Of a stretch of 43,506 nucleotides of DNA, positions 10,255-19,667 are shown piece by piece (the stretch's first letter is position 1; every line of letters begins with the position of its first letter). The position numbers and the translations under genes are program-made. Origin of the DNA: Coemansia sp. RSA 1804 (lineage: Eukaryota; Kickxellomycota; Kickxellomycetes; Kickxellales; Kickxellaceae); the NCBI GenBank assembly GCA_027578815.1, contig JANBTH010000061.1:1-43506 (forward strand), written 5' to 3'. The notes beneath the pieces were generated by a model. The model searched no databases. It worked only from the letters and a program-made list of their open reading frames with translations, and was not told the DNA's origin.

Positions 10255-11340
10255 AATAAGCATATGCACTTTATTCAACATAATTACAAGAATAAGGAAT
10301 AGAGTAACTCAAGAGGCTATTGCAATGTTTTTTACATTGTCAGTTTTTTACAAATATTTTTGACTAGTAATTGAAATAAGCTTTAAATATACAGGTATAT
10401 AATATTTATTACTCTACTAGAAAATATATAACAGGCATATGGTGTATAAGTGTATAAAGTTATTAGCTATCAAAAATTATTACATTATTGCAATAGTTTC
10501 TTGGCTGGCAGTTAAAAATAAATAGCATAAAGTATCTAATATTTTTATGACAACTTTTTAATAATAATAAATTTTTTAATACTCAACTATCCAGGATTCA
10601 TATTATTCCAAAAAGGCAAACAATTCACTAAACATTTTTAAATTTTAATCTAGTTGAATAATTAGCAGCATACTCTAAAGCAATTAACTAAATTTATTGT
10701 TATAACAGAGTACTGAAATAATGGCATACGTTATGTAAGACAAGATGTGCTTTTCAGTTACTATTTTAACAGCAAAAGTAGGATAATCTTAAATATGGCA
10801 AGTATAAAAGTGCGCAAAATTTTAAAAAATGGTTAATATTAAGGCATGCTTTGTAAAAGAAAAGTTTACTTAAAAGTCAGTTAAACCTTGTTGCAATAGT
10901 GTTTTTCTTTAATTTACAATTATTAACTAATAAGGTAATACGTTAAAAACGTTAAATTTGATAGAGAATAATGTGTACTATTATTGCTTAAATTAATAAT
11001 TTATTATAATTACTGTTTCAAAAGAGATATGACAAAGTATGACAGCGTAAACAACATTGTGACAGTTTCTTTAGTTACTGCATACATTCTTTAGACAGCC
11101 TGTGTTATAACAAAATAAAAACTATATTTATTGTACGTTGCAGCTTTTTACTATGTTACAAATTATGAAAGAAAGATTTATTTACACGTGTCAAGTGTTT
11201 TGTCGCTATATACAAAAACCAAAGAAAAAGATACTTGACTAGTTATATTGCCAAGATAATAACCTGCATTTCTAAAAAGTAGGTTAAACATTAGCATACA
11301 CTCATTATTTGGTATCAATTGCTACTTTTATGTACAACAA
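10255..11340. other. Very AT-rich interval
   Basis: More than 1 kb of AT-rich DNA with dense stops in all frames. Only very short frames are present (for example 21 codons from the ATG at about 11029). I see no RNA gene, repeat array or supported protein. Confidence 0.4.
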
Positions 11341-11613
11341 TTAACAGCAGCAGAACAGAATTCTCCACTGGCTTCCTGATGGATACCTAACGGATACATC
11401 AACATCCATGTTTCCATTGTATAAAGCTTTCTCCTCGCGGGATAGGTTGCTAGCTTTAATTTTGTTGGAAACTTCAATACCAAGTGCATCCGTTGCCTCT
11501 CTAATAGCACGTTCTTTGTTCCAAGTATTTGTTTGGTGGGTAAAGGGACGTTTTACATGATCGAGAGGATCAGTGTAGGTTATTTTTACAATCAATTTTG
11601 AACCACTAGACAT
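11341..11613 (-). CDS. Small orphan protein, 90 aa
   Basis: The minus-strand frame starts at ATG 11613 and ends at the stop at 11341. The predicted protein begins MSSGSKLIVKITYTDPLDHV, has a charged middle (KERAIREATDALGIEVSNKI, SREEKALYNG) and a beta-like end (DVDVSVRYPSG) finishing in three Cys. There is no signal peptide or membrane segment. Its balanced amino-acid composition is unlike the random Phe/Ile/Asn/Lys frames around it. A TATA box lies 99 bp upstream, the same spacing as in the tiny genes at 23747 and 25149. I do not recognise a family. The C-terminal CCC could instead reflect an unrecognised intron near the end. Confidence 0.5.
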   Translation of the reverse strand: MSSGSKLIVKITYTDPLDHVKRPFTHQTNTWNKERAIREATDALGIEVSNKIKASNLSREEKALYNGNMDVDVSVRYPSGSQWRILFCCC

Positions 11614-11704
11614 TTCTACAATATAAAAAGTTTAATAAGAAAGAAGAATGAATGATAGTAAACCGATTGAGTTTTTTAACATTTGCCAATTGACTTTTGT
11701 CTTA

Positions 11705-11712
11705 TTTATATA
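11705..11712 (-). promoter_or_regulatory. TATA box of the 90-aa orphan gene
   Basis: TATATAAA on the minus strand, 99 bp upstream of ATG 11613. The same octamer occurs 93 and 97 bp upstream of the paired tiny genes. Confidence 0.5.
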
Positions 11713-12163
11713 GTCATATTAGTCTAGATAGGAAATTTGCCTTTGCTGCGTGCTAAATAGGAAATATACATTTTATTCTACATTACACGTGTGATGTTAA
11801 TGTATAAAGATATCTGCAAATTGGCAATCTAAATATACGTTTATTTGACTTTGTACACAAAAGTGGTCACAGAAGTCAAACGGTGGTACTACTTTCTACA
11901 TATTTCTTTGTAACCCTACAATCTATTAATAAAATAGAAAAGAAATAGGCAGCTTAGGAAGAGCGAAAAGATACGCATAAAAGGGAGAAAAGACTAAAAA
12001 AGAAATTAGCTTTCATTGTAGTCATTCTGCAACTCTTTTTCATGTTTAATTTTTTCTTTTTGGCCAGAAACATCTGCAACAACAATTAGACACAGAAAAT
12101 CTCGCAATCTCTACTTTGAGATATACTACACATTAAAGCAGATACACATTGCACATATTGAAA

Positions 12164-12292
12164 ATGACAGAGATTTATGTCGGGATCATGTGGACAAAAT
12201 ATTATTTAGATATGGAAATTCCTAGCTGGTCGTCTGATCCGTATTCAAACAGTTATACATTAGCAAACAAACCGCGTGACTACGCTAATTAA
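12164..12292 (+). CDS. Possible 42-aa microprotein
   Basis: ATG 12164 to TAA 12290-12292 encodes 42 residues (begins MTEIYVGIMWTKYYLDMEIP, ends LANKPRDYAN). The composition is unusual for AT-rich noise: Trp, Pro, Asp, Gly and Tyr are well represented, and the coding stretch is more GC-rich than its flanks. No convincing TATA box is seen at the usual distance. Family unknown. It could also be an exon of a larger gene. Confidence 0.3.
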   Translation: MTEIYVGIMWTKYYLDMEIPSWSSDPYSNSYTLANKPRDYAN

Positions 12293-12575
12293 ATTTTAAA
12301 TTTAAGAAAATAGCTAATTTCAAACTAATAGCAATGCCACGCTGTTAGCAAAAGAATAAAATCTAATTCTTGTGAAACTGCTAATTGATAAAAAAGATAT
12401 AGGATACCTAATTATTTATAATGGATTTTTAAAGTTTACGTTAATACTCCAGTCCACCTTGAATGGAAACAACAAAAAGAGCTTGGATGACCCCAAAGAA
12501 TTACCATATTTATCGAGCCTTTTTTATTACTAAAGTATAGCATGTTTTTAGTTTAGACGTATCAATGAAGAAGCC

Positions 12576-13946
12576 CTAATTGTTTGAAACCCATTCCTTA
12601 AACATTGAATGTGCTATCTGTGGCTTTTCGTTGGCAACCATATGACCAGCACCATGAATCCGTAGAAATGAAAGTCCGCCAAAAACCCTTGCTGAACCAG
12701 CCACAGACCCATCAGCACGATTAGTCCAAGGCACATCTGGAGCCAAAGCAAATCCCGGCCTGCCATACCATGAAAGATGAAGCAATAGCTCCTTAATTCC
12801 CATCCAGTTGCATATAAGGTCAGCATCACCCGCATACACAAGAGCAGGAATCCCGGCATTAAGCAGCATTGGCAGCCACTCTGCAGAAACAACGTCAGAG
12901 AACTCATCACCAGACTCTACAAACGACATTTGCACCTCATGGTCACACAGTTCAAACGGACGAGAGATAGGACGGATGTCTAGTGCTTTTTGAACGTCTG
13001 GATGGTTTGCGTACTTGGTAACCGTGTCCATGTATTTATCACAAAGCATGGTGTCTGATGGTGGACACTTGGTGCGAACATCATATGGGTTGTAGCCAGC
13101 CAGCTGGTATGGTGCGAGGATTCCAAACCCTGCGTAAGTAGCATTGAGTGCTGTTGCCGTTGTTTGCTTATTCCAGTGAGCTAGTGACTGCTGGTAAAAC
13201 TCGTTTGTGGCATTACGCATTGCCGAGCACGTATCTGCATCATGCGACACTAAGCTTTCTGCTGATAGACATGCCATTGTATACAAGGATCTGTACTGGA
13301 AAGCCATGTTGAATAAGCCGTTGCCAACAATAATACCACCCAGTCGAGGTAGCCACATTCTGTTGTTTGGCCACGGTGTTCTGGCAGTGACAACCAGGTT
13401 AGCAGCAATGGCAGGCACATAGTGGGCAGCATAACTCTCCCCCGCTACATATAGTCTGCTAGTTAGATACTCGGGGAACGTGTGGTGAAAGCGGTCAAGA
13501 AAAGCAGTGACGTCTTTTGCAGCCTGCTCAGTTGTGGTTGTGACGTTGCGTGGTCCATACGAGTATCCGGTGTTTACAGGCTGATCCAGAAACAATAGAT
13601 GTGCATCGGTATTCCAGCTGTTTGTGTTGGGTGTTGTTCCATTGCCATTATCGTTAACCCAGCATGGCCCGATTCCGCTGAACAGGCCAGCCATTGAACT
13701 GCATCCCGGCCCTCCATTAAGCCAAAGAACCACAGGTGTGTTGTTTGGAATCCTCTGGCTGTTCCGTGACTCAAAGAACCAGTAAAATAGATTTTTGCCA
13801 TTGCCTATGTCTATGTATCCGTGATGCTGTTTAACAGTCGGGTCGCAGAGTAGACCATTCGACACTGCCATCTTTCCATCTCTTTCCGCTGCCCAACCTA
13901 AACATGGTATTATCAGCAGATATAGTATTATATGTAATGTGCGCAT
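12576..13946 (-). CDS. Serine carboxypeptidase, peptidase family S10
   Basis: Complete 456-aa protein of the carboxypeptidase Y / cathepsin A family, which removes C-terminal residues at acidic pH in the vacuole or outside the cell. Residues 1-20 form a signal peptide (MRTLHIILYLLIIPCLGWAA). Substrate-binding WLNGGPGCSS lies at 75-84. The catalytic Ser171 is in GESYA, the Asp is in YAGDADLICNW (374 or 376) and the His is His435 in HGAGHMV, so the triad is intact. Several NxS/T sites and paired Cys fit a secreted glycoprotein. The start is the only Met before the signal peptide. No propeptide as long as in yeast CPY is seen, and there is no C-terminal membrane anchor, so it is not Kex1-like. 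Composition is intermediate between the AT-rich island and the conserved blocks. Confidence 0.93.
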   Translation of the reverse strand: MRTLHIILYLLIIPCLGWAAERDGKMAVSNGLLCDPTVKQHHGYIDIGNGKNLFYWFFESRNSQRIPNNTPVVLWLNGGPGCSSMAGLFSGIGPCWVNDNGNGTTPNTNSWNTDAHLLFLDQPVNTGYSYGPRNVTTTTEQAAKDVTAFLDRFHHTFPEYLTSRLYVAGESYAAHYVPAIAANLVVTARTPWPNNRMWLPRLGGIIVGNGLFNMAFQYRSLYTMACLSAESLVSHDADTCSAMRNATNEFYQQSLAHWNKQTTATALNATYAGFGILAPYQLAGYNPYDVRTKCPPSDTMLCDKYMDTVTKYANHPDVQKALDIRPISRPFELCDHEVQMSFVESGDEFSDVVSAEWLPMLLNAGIPALVYAGDADLICNWMGIKELLLHLSWYGRPGFALAPDVPWTNRADGSVAGSARVFGGLSFLRIHGAGHMVANEKPQIAHSMFKEWVSNN

Positions 13947-14624
13947 AGCCTGCCGTTGTTTTATGTGTTGTAATATGATGACTAAATAAAAATAAGCAAT
14001 ATGAAAAACTTCACTGATAATGATAGCACTGATAAATGGCGATGGACCACTAAATAATAGAAAGAAAGGTCTTTTATCTGCTTTCAGCAGTTCTCCTGTG
14101 ACATTTTCAAGTTTGTTTGGCTTGGTGTTTATTTAAAAACAAAAGTGTAAGGATATCCTGTAGATCCTGGTACGGATAGCAAACGTTTTTTATCTATCTC
14201 CTATCTCGTCAATATATTACCTTTTTTATTTTTGACAAAAAAGGCAGACAATACCCAAGAAAGCACTATTTGTTAATAGTAACGCCTCCACAACCTCCTT
14301 TCTTGTGTCGACCAGACACATGATAAACAAGACAGGTGAGAAAAAAAGAGTAAGAGCAAAGCCATAAAATCGCATACATCTAACAGCTAGTGCTATTATC
14401 TTTGATGTTTTGCATGTGTCAAATGTATTGACACAGGAATGTGGAGCGCTTTCAGATAGCCACAAACCACCTTCATCTACATCAAGCCACATTATATATA
14501 TTTCACAGCACAAATCAAGCCAAACGCCCTATTTTATTTTTTTTTTTTGATGTCTAGTTTTCAAATGCTACTTTGTCATATGATTTCGCTGGTAACATAG
14601 AAAAAAAAGTAATAACCTTCCGAA
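13947..14624. other. Intergenic interval between carboxypeptidase and AlaRS
   Basis: It contains the carboxypeptidase promoter (13947 upward) and the 3' flank of AlaRS. A 95-codon minus-strand frame (14513-14226) has two hydrophobic segments and one Lys/Glu-rich loop; it could be a small membrane protein but has no independent support. Confidence 0.3.
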
Positions 14625-17432
14625 TTACTTGTCCAGCTTTGCGGATATACATGTTGGATCTACTACTGGCGCATTGAGTCGGCCATGTGCAAGAGTATCC
14701 TGGCCACCACCCCTCCCTGGAAGCAGGTCGGCAAGGAGCAGACGCAGTAGGTTTCCGGCATGCGCGCCGGGAAGCGCAGCTGGATCCACGCCCAGAGATA
14801 TGGCGCCGCCGCACACGGCCACGTGCGCGCATGTTGGTTCGGAGGTGCGCAGACAGATAGCGCGCTCGGAAGCAAGGCGCGCGGAGTCGGTAGCGGAAAG
14901 CGAAGCATCAGGCAGCAGAATGTGGATGCGTGTGGGAATAAGGGGAGCGACTGACGCGGAGTTTCCACGCAGGGTGGTTTCCAGGGTCGCAGAATCCTTG
15001 ATTCCAGCCGCCGCTACACGCAGCCACCGATCAGCCTCATCGCGCGCGGCCTGGGATTTGGCATCCAGTTGGCGCACACGCGATTCCAGCGAATCGATGC
15101 CGGGAGCACCAAGCACGGCAGCAGCACGGCGGGCGCTGGCCAGCTGGTTCTGGAGCCACGCGACGGCAGCATCGCCGGCAACAGCCTCGATCCGCCGCGT
15201 CCCGGCTCCCACCGACGATTCGGCAACAATCTGGAACGGAAACACACCACGGGTGGTCCGCAAATGCGTGCCACCGCAGAGCTCAACGGACTCTGTGTCG
15301 GCAATAGTGACAACGCGCACATTGTCTGCGCACTGCCGCTCGGCGCGCACAGACAGCGCACCCATGGTCTGTGCGTCAGCAAGTGCCATATGCGCCACGG
15401 TGACAGGCATGGCAGCCAGTGCGGCGCGGTTCACAGCACTCGCAATGCGGTCCAGCTGGTCGCTGGTCAGTGCGCAGGATGAAAAGTCAAACCGCAGTCC
15501 CTGCGCACGCACCTGTGACCCTGCTTGCACCACGCCGTCGCCGACAACCGTGCGCAGCGCGTTATTCAGCAAGTGAGTGGCCGTGTGGTGCACCGCACAT
15601 CCGCGCCGCCGCTTCATATCGACTGTGGCAACAACCCCGGTGTCGCGATGGAGACACTCGGAAGCATTACCAGTTTCTGAATCACTGTTGGTGCGGCGGG
15701 TAAGAACAAGCACACCGGTTAGACCGCAGACCGTAGGCGAGACCACTTGCTTTACATCATACGACATGCCGTGCGCGCAATCCGCTGAAACAGTGCCTGT
15801 ATCGGCGTCCTGCCCTCCACCGGCAGCGTAGAACGGACTCGGATCGAGCGCAACAAGCAGGTCGCCCGTTGACAGCGCCCTGGATGCAACCACGCGGCTG
15901 GGGACGGATCCATCCACTGCATCCGGATCCAGATCGTATCCGCAGAACCGTGAATCACGAACAAGCGAGTCGCGCTGCCACTCGGCACACACTGCGGCAA
16001 CCTCGGCGGCAACAGCACTTCCCGCACCTGCGCCGCCACTGCTGCCAACGCCCAACTCGCCTCGACTGCGCTCCCGGTTCTGCTGGCGACTGCGTTGCAG
16101 CAGTGCCTCGAATCCGTCGATATCTACGGCCCATCCGCGGTCGCGCGCAATAGCCTGCGTCAGGTCTGCCGGAAACCCATGCGTGTCGTAGAGAACAAAG
16201 ACGTCCTCAGCGCACAGAACCTTCGAAACATTGTCTTTTCTCGTGAGGAGCCGCCGCTCAAGCAGCGCAAGCCCATTGTCAAGCATCCTGAGGAATGCGC
16301 TCTCCTCGGCCTCTAGCACGCCAACAACAGCATCTCTGGCAGTCGCCAGCTCCGGATACGCAGCACCCATTGCGGCCTCCAGACTCGGGTACAGCGGCGC
16401 CAGCACGGAGCCCCGGATCCCCAGCTGCCGCCCCGCACGCATTGCCCGCCGGATAATGCGGCGCAACACGTAACCGCGCCCAGTGCTTGCCGGCTGCACT
16501 CCCTCTGCTATCAGGAACGCGCTGGCACGCAAGTGGTCGGCGATGATCCGCCGACTCGTCTGATCCGTTGCCGATCCACCGACGGAATCAACAATCGCCC
16601 GCAACTCATCGGTTTCAAAGTTACTCTCAACGCCCTGCAGAATAGATGCCACGCGCTCCAGTCCCATCCCTGTATCGATGCACCGTCTTTCCAGCGGCAC
16701 GAGTCGTCCGGCCGCGTCGCGGTAGTACTGCATGAAAACAAGGTTCCAGAACTCCAGCCACCGGTCCGCGTGGTCCAGCGGCAGCCCACGCGCCTGCGTA
16801 TCCCAGAAGATCTCAGAGCACGGACCACACGGACCCTCGCCATGGCCCATGGACCAGAAGTTGTCATCCTCGCCCAACTGCACAATCTGCGCAGAGTCCA
16901 GCTTGATGTCGTCCCGCCACACGCTGTACGCCTCGTCATCGCCACGCAGCACGCTGACACGCAGTCTGGATGCAGGCATCGCCAGTTCTTCACGCACAAA
17001 CCCCCATGCAAGCTCGATGGCGCGCCGCTTATCGTAAGCGCCAAACGAAAAGTTGCCCAGCATCTCAAAGAACGTGTGGTGCCGCGCGGTGTGTCCTACC
17101 TGATCCAGGTCGTTGTGTTTCCCGCCGGCGCGCACGCATTTCTGGATACTCGCCGCCGTTGGATGCGGTGCTGTTTGCGGCGACTGGAAGTGCTGCTTGT
17201 GCGGCACCATCCCGGCATTCGTGAACAGCAGCGTGCTGTCGTTGGCGGCTGGCACAATGGGCGCACTGCGCTGCGCTGCGTGTCCGTGCTTGACAAAGTA
17301 CTTGATGAACCGGTGCCGGATCTCGTTTGTCCTCAGCGATGTCATCGTGCGCACCAGCAGCATGCGCCCTGTTCTGCCGCTACTGTTGTGTGCTAATGGC
17401 TGTGCTCTGCTGAGCATGTGTGGTATCGCCAT
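14625..17432 (-). CDS. AARS2: Alanyl-tRNA synthetase, mitochondrial (bacterial) type
   Basis: Attaches alanine to tRNA-Ala. I chose ATG 17432 (935 aa); the frame stays open upstream to 17555, and Met at 17417 is also possible. The first ~40 residues are Arg/Ser rich (MLSRAQPLAHNSSGRTGRM), as in a mitochondrial presequence. The class II core follows: SLRTNEIRHRFIKYF, TNAGMVPHKQHF, and HTARHHTFFEMLGNFSFG near residues 112-130, a form typical of bacterial and mitochondrial AlaRS rather than the cytosolic type. The editing domain carries HHTATH near residue 610 and CGGTH near 718, the usual metal-binding set. The C-terminal C-Ala region ends with a GRGGGQD motif. Length suits the family. It is divergent from the bL32m gene, so both may share a promoter. 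The cytosolic enzyme is probably encoded elsewhere. Confidence 0.93.
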   Translation of the reverse strand: MAIPHMLSRAQPLAHNSSGRTGRMLLVRTMTSLRTNEIRHRFIKYFVKHGHAAQRSAPIVPAANDSTLLFTNAGMVPHKQHFQSPQTAPHPTAASIQKCVRAGGKHNDLDQVGHTARHHTFFEMLGNFSFGAYDKRRAIELAWGFVREELAMPASRLRVSVLRGDDEAYSVWRDDIKLDSAQIVQLGEDDNFWSMGHGEGPCGPCSEIFWDTQARGLPLDHADRWLEFWNLVFMQYYRDAAGRLVPLERRCIDTGMGLERVASILQGVESNFETDELRAIVDSVGGSATDQTSRRIIADHLRASAFLIAEGVQPASTGRGYVLRRIIRRAMRAGRQLGIRGSVLAPLYPSLEAAMGAAYPELATARDAVVGVLEAEESAFLRMLDNGLALLERRLLTRKDNVSKVLCAEDVFVLYDTHGFPADLTQAIARDRGWAVDIDGFEALLQRSRQQNRERSRGELGVGSSGGAGAGSAVAAEVAAVCAEWQRDSLVRDSRFCGYDLDPDAVDGSVPSRVVASRALSTGDLLVALDPSPFYAAGGGQDADTGTVSADCAHGMSYDVKQVVSPTVCGLTGVLVLTRRTNSDSETGNASECLHRDTGVVATVDMKRRRGCAVHHTATHLLNNALRTVVGDGVVQAGSQVRAQGLRFDFSSCALTSDQLDRIASAVNRAALAAMPVTVAHMALADAQTMGALSVRAERQCADNVRVVTIADTESVELCGGTHLRTTRGVFPFQIVAESSVGAGTRRIEAVAGDAAVAWLQNQLASARRAAAVLGAPGIDSLESRVRQLDAKSQAARDEADRWLRVAAAGIKDSATLETTLRGNSASVAPLIPTRIHILLPDASLSATDSARLASERAICLRTSEPTCAHVAVCGGAISLGVDPAALPGAHAGNLLRLLLADLLPGRGGGQDTLAHGRLNAPVVDPTCISAKLDK

Positions 17433-17864
17433 CCCGTCGCTACGCCCCTCTTCGTCTTTAGTAGTCGCGAATATCCGGGCGATCGAGTAAGAAGTACAAT
17501 AAAAAAGTGAGTGTTTTTTTTGGTCGTTGCCGGTATAATAATATCGCCAGAACAAGAGACAAGAGCGGATGCCGATTAGGAACCAGCCTTTTGATGACTA
17601 CTCTTCCAGCTGCTGCTCAGAAAATAAATAAATAAAGAGGTGACAAAAATACGGGTCGATTGTGGATCAAAATCATTGCAAGCTTTTTTTGTTGATCTTG
17701 CCTTTTTTCTTATCGTCTTGCATTAGCAGAACTCTAAGCTTAAAGTGGCTGCCTCTTTTTCTCTCTGCTACTAAATCTTTTTTGTTTCATTTCCTAAACG
17801 CTAATTCAAAACTTTTTATTTTTCCTTCCTTCTTCCTCGTAAATCAACCGCATACAATACAAGA
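17433..17864. promoter_or_regulatory. Shared divergent promoter of AlaRS and bL32m
   Basis: 432 bp between two mitochondrial translation genes transcribed in opposite directions. It contains T-rich tracts on the plus strand near 17680-17830 and no other gene. Co-regulation is inferred from the arrangement. Confidence 0.5.
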
Positions 17865-18266
17865 ATGGCCCTTGCATTGCGCTCTGCAGGTGCCCTAGCG
17901 CAGAGAACAGGAGTCGCAGGGCTTCTGGCACCACGGCAACCACATGCAGCGACAGCCGGCAGGTGGATTGGCAGCATTTTCCAGAGCCCCACACGCATCG
18001 CAGGCGCCGTGGGCTTTGGACTGCTGGGCCTTTTGAACGATCTGCTGGAGCAGGCCATTCTTCGTGCGGTCCCGAAACAGCGTACAAGTCATTCGAAGAA
18101 GCGCATGCGTATGTCTAACAAGGGCCTTAAGAACAGAAAGGACATTGTTCCGTGTCCTGGGTGCGGTCGTCCTAAGCTTATCTCGCAGATCTGTAAAAAC
18201 TGCTACAAGAACATCAAGCACACGCTGAAGGACATGAAGCGCGCCCAGGAACAGCAGGAAAGCTAA
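17865..18266 (+). CDS. MRPL32: Mitochondrial large-subunit ribosomal protein bL32m
   Basis: 133 aa. The C-terminal half is the L32 domain: VPKQRTSHSKKRMRMSNKGL, then four Cys in two CxxC pairs (97/100 and 110/113) that bind zinc. The N-terminal ~65 residues are a long Arg/Ala-rich mitochondrial presequence with a hydrophobic stretch (AGAVGFGLLGLLNDLL). In yeast the MrpL32 presequence is removed by the m-AAA protease, and the AVPKQRTSHS junction here fits such processing. The product belongs to the mitochondrial large ribosomal subunit. It lies head-to-head with the mitochondrial AlaRS and convergent with Mba1/mL45. Confidence 0.95.
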   Translation: MALALRSAGALAQRTGVAGLLAPRQPHAATAGRWIGSIFQSPTRIAGAVGFGLLGLLNDLLEQAILRAVPKQRTSHSKKRMRMSNKGLKNRKDIVPCPGCGRPKLISQICKNCYKNIKHTLKDMKRAQEQQES

Positions 18267-18507
18267 GGACTTTTCTTCCTTTTACCTCATGATTTAAAAT
18301 TACGTTTCTTCTTTGGCGTATACACCGAAAAAGATCTTGCTAAATAAAACAGAAAAAGAACTTCAGTTAGTATTACATCCTTGTTGCAGGTGAGGCCCAT
18401 CTCTTGTATCTGTTTGTTTATTCGTTTTTGGTATTGGTAAGAGCTGAATGCTAGGACTACGAAAAAGAGATCGACAAAAGAAGCCCCAAACTCCTCCGTT
18501 AACCCGC

Positions 18508-19353
18508 CTACTTCTTCTTTGCAGGCAGGTCCCAGGTGGGCACATCGAGTTTTCTGTAGATGACCCACGGCGAAGTCTTATCGGTAACCAAACGCTGGAA
18601 AACAACATACTCAACCACATGCGTTTCCTTGGTGATCGGGGCAGAGATAGGCGCAGACGAAGAAGAAGAAGAGGATGACGAGCGCCTCGAATGCTTCTGA
18701 GCTCTGGGCAGCAGAACAACGCGTTGGATCTGATCGATACGCAGGGTGATCTGGCTGACCGTGAACTTGGGGGCCACAGCGGCGCTTCTGATCTTAAGGA
18801 TCTTGGGAGGATTAACCGACCGAACCACCTCCCACTCAAAGTCATTTTGTCTGCGCTTGATCTCGCCCTTCATTTTCGAATGGAACGCCGACATGCAAAT
18901 GGTGCCAAGGGTGTCGAGATCCCCTGCCGCGTACACCTCGTTCATCACATTGTACAGCCCTTCGGCCTCCGCTGCAAACTGCTTCTTGCTCCACCCTGTC
19001 AGGTTGTATTTGGTCACAAAGAACGACCACACACCCCTGTACATCTCTCTAAAGCTCTTTCTGAAATACGGATACCACTCCTTGCTGAAAAACGATGGCC
19101 AGTGCTTCAGCGGGGCGCTGTAAAAGTCGGAGAATAGTCCGAATTCCTCCAGGAAAAAATGTCTGTTGGTGAACGCCGTTGAGTTGTGCTCTCTGATGGC
19201 GCCCAGCGATGCCGCGGCCGTTGCTGGGAAGATTATGCGGTTTGGTTGTCTGTGGACGGCGCCTATCGTTGGTCTGCCAATTGTTTTTGTCAGCAAACTC
19301 CCTGCTGGTCGGATGCAGTGCATTCCGCTCATTCGCAATCCAACAGCCGCCAT
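18508..19353 (-). CDS. MBA1: Mba1/mL45-like mitochondrial ribosome receptor (Tim44-like fold)
   Basis: 281 aa. After an Arg/Ser/Ala-rich presequence (about residues 1-60) comes HFFLEEFGLFSDFYSAPLKHW and then a Tim44-like domain: FAAEAEGLYNVMNEVYAAGDLDTLGTICM and repeated beta strands up to TSPWVIYRKLDVPTWDL near the C-terminus. This order matches yeast Mba1 and animal mL45, which dock mitochondrial ribosomes to the inner membrane for co-translational insertion of respiratory-chain subunits. A Ser-only run of nine interrupts the last part of the domain. Its neighbours, bL32m and AlaRS, serve the same process. I could not separate Mba1 from mL45 identity by eye. Confidence 0.82.
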   Translation of the reverse strand: MAAVGLRMSGMHCIRPAGSLLTKTIGRPTIGAVHRQPNRIIFPATAAASLGAIREHNSTAFTNRHFFLEEFGLFSDFYSAPLKHWPSFFSKEWYPYFRKSFREMYRGVWSFFVTKYNLTGWSKKQFAAEAEGLYNVMNEVYAAGDLDTLGTICMSAFHSKMKGEIKRRQNDFEWEVVRSVNPPKILKIRSAAVAPKFTVSQITLRIDQIQRVVLLPRAQKHSRRSSSSSSSSSAPISAPITKETHVVEYVVFQRLVTDKTSPWVIYRKLDVPTWDLPAKKK

Positions 19354-19667
19354 TCTTTAGTTCGATTTCGCACAATAAAGTAGCGTCAATTATAAACACG
19401 GGTATTAGCTATTGAAGTAGAAATTTCAATAATAATAAAAAATTGCAAGGAACAGCGATAAAAAAACAAAAAGATCGCTTATGAAATTAGGAAATAGTAA
19501 TACGCTCAGCTGATGATTAATTTTTGTCAAGAAAATTTGATTAATTACCGGTCGGATTTGCTGGATTTCACATTCGGGGCCTCAGCTACAACACTGCTGG
19601 AATCGTATATCTAAACATAAATGTTTATTAAAAACAACTCCAACTACCGAAATTTTGCCATGGCCGC
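19354..19667. other. Boundary between the GC-rich block and the AT-rich island
   Basis: This holds the Mba1 promoter and the 3' flank of the Gag-like ORF, with A-rich runs near 19430-19470. No gene is seen. Confidence 0.4.

Noticed and set aside
14226..14513. 95-codon minus-strand frame with two hydrophobic segments
   Set aside because: Possible small membrane protein, but no promoter element, paralogue or motif supports it; mentioned only within the interval description.
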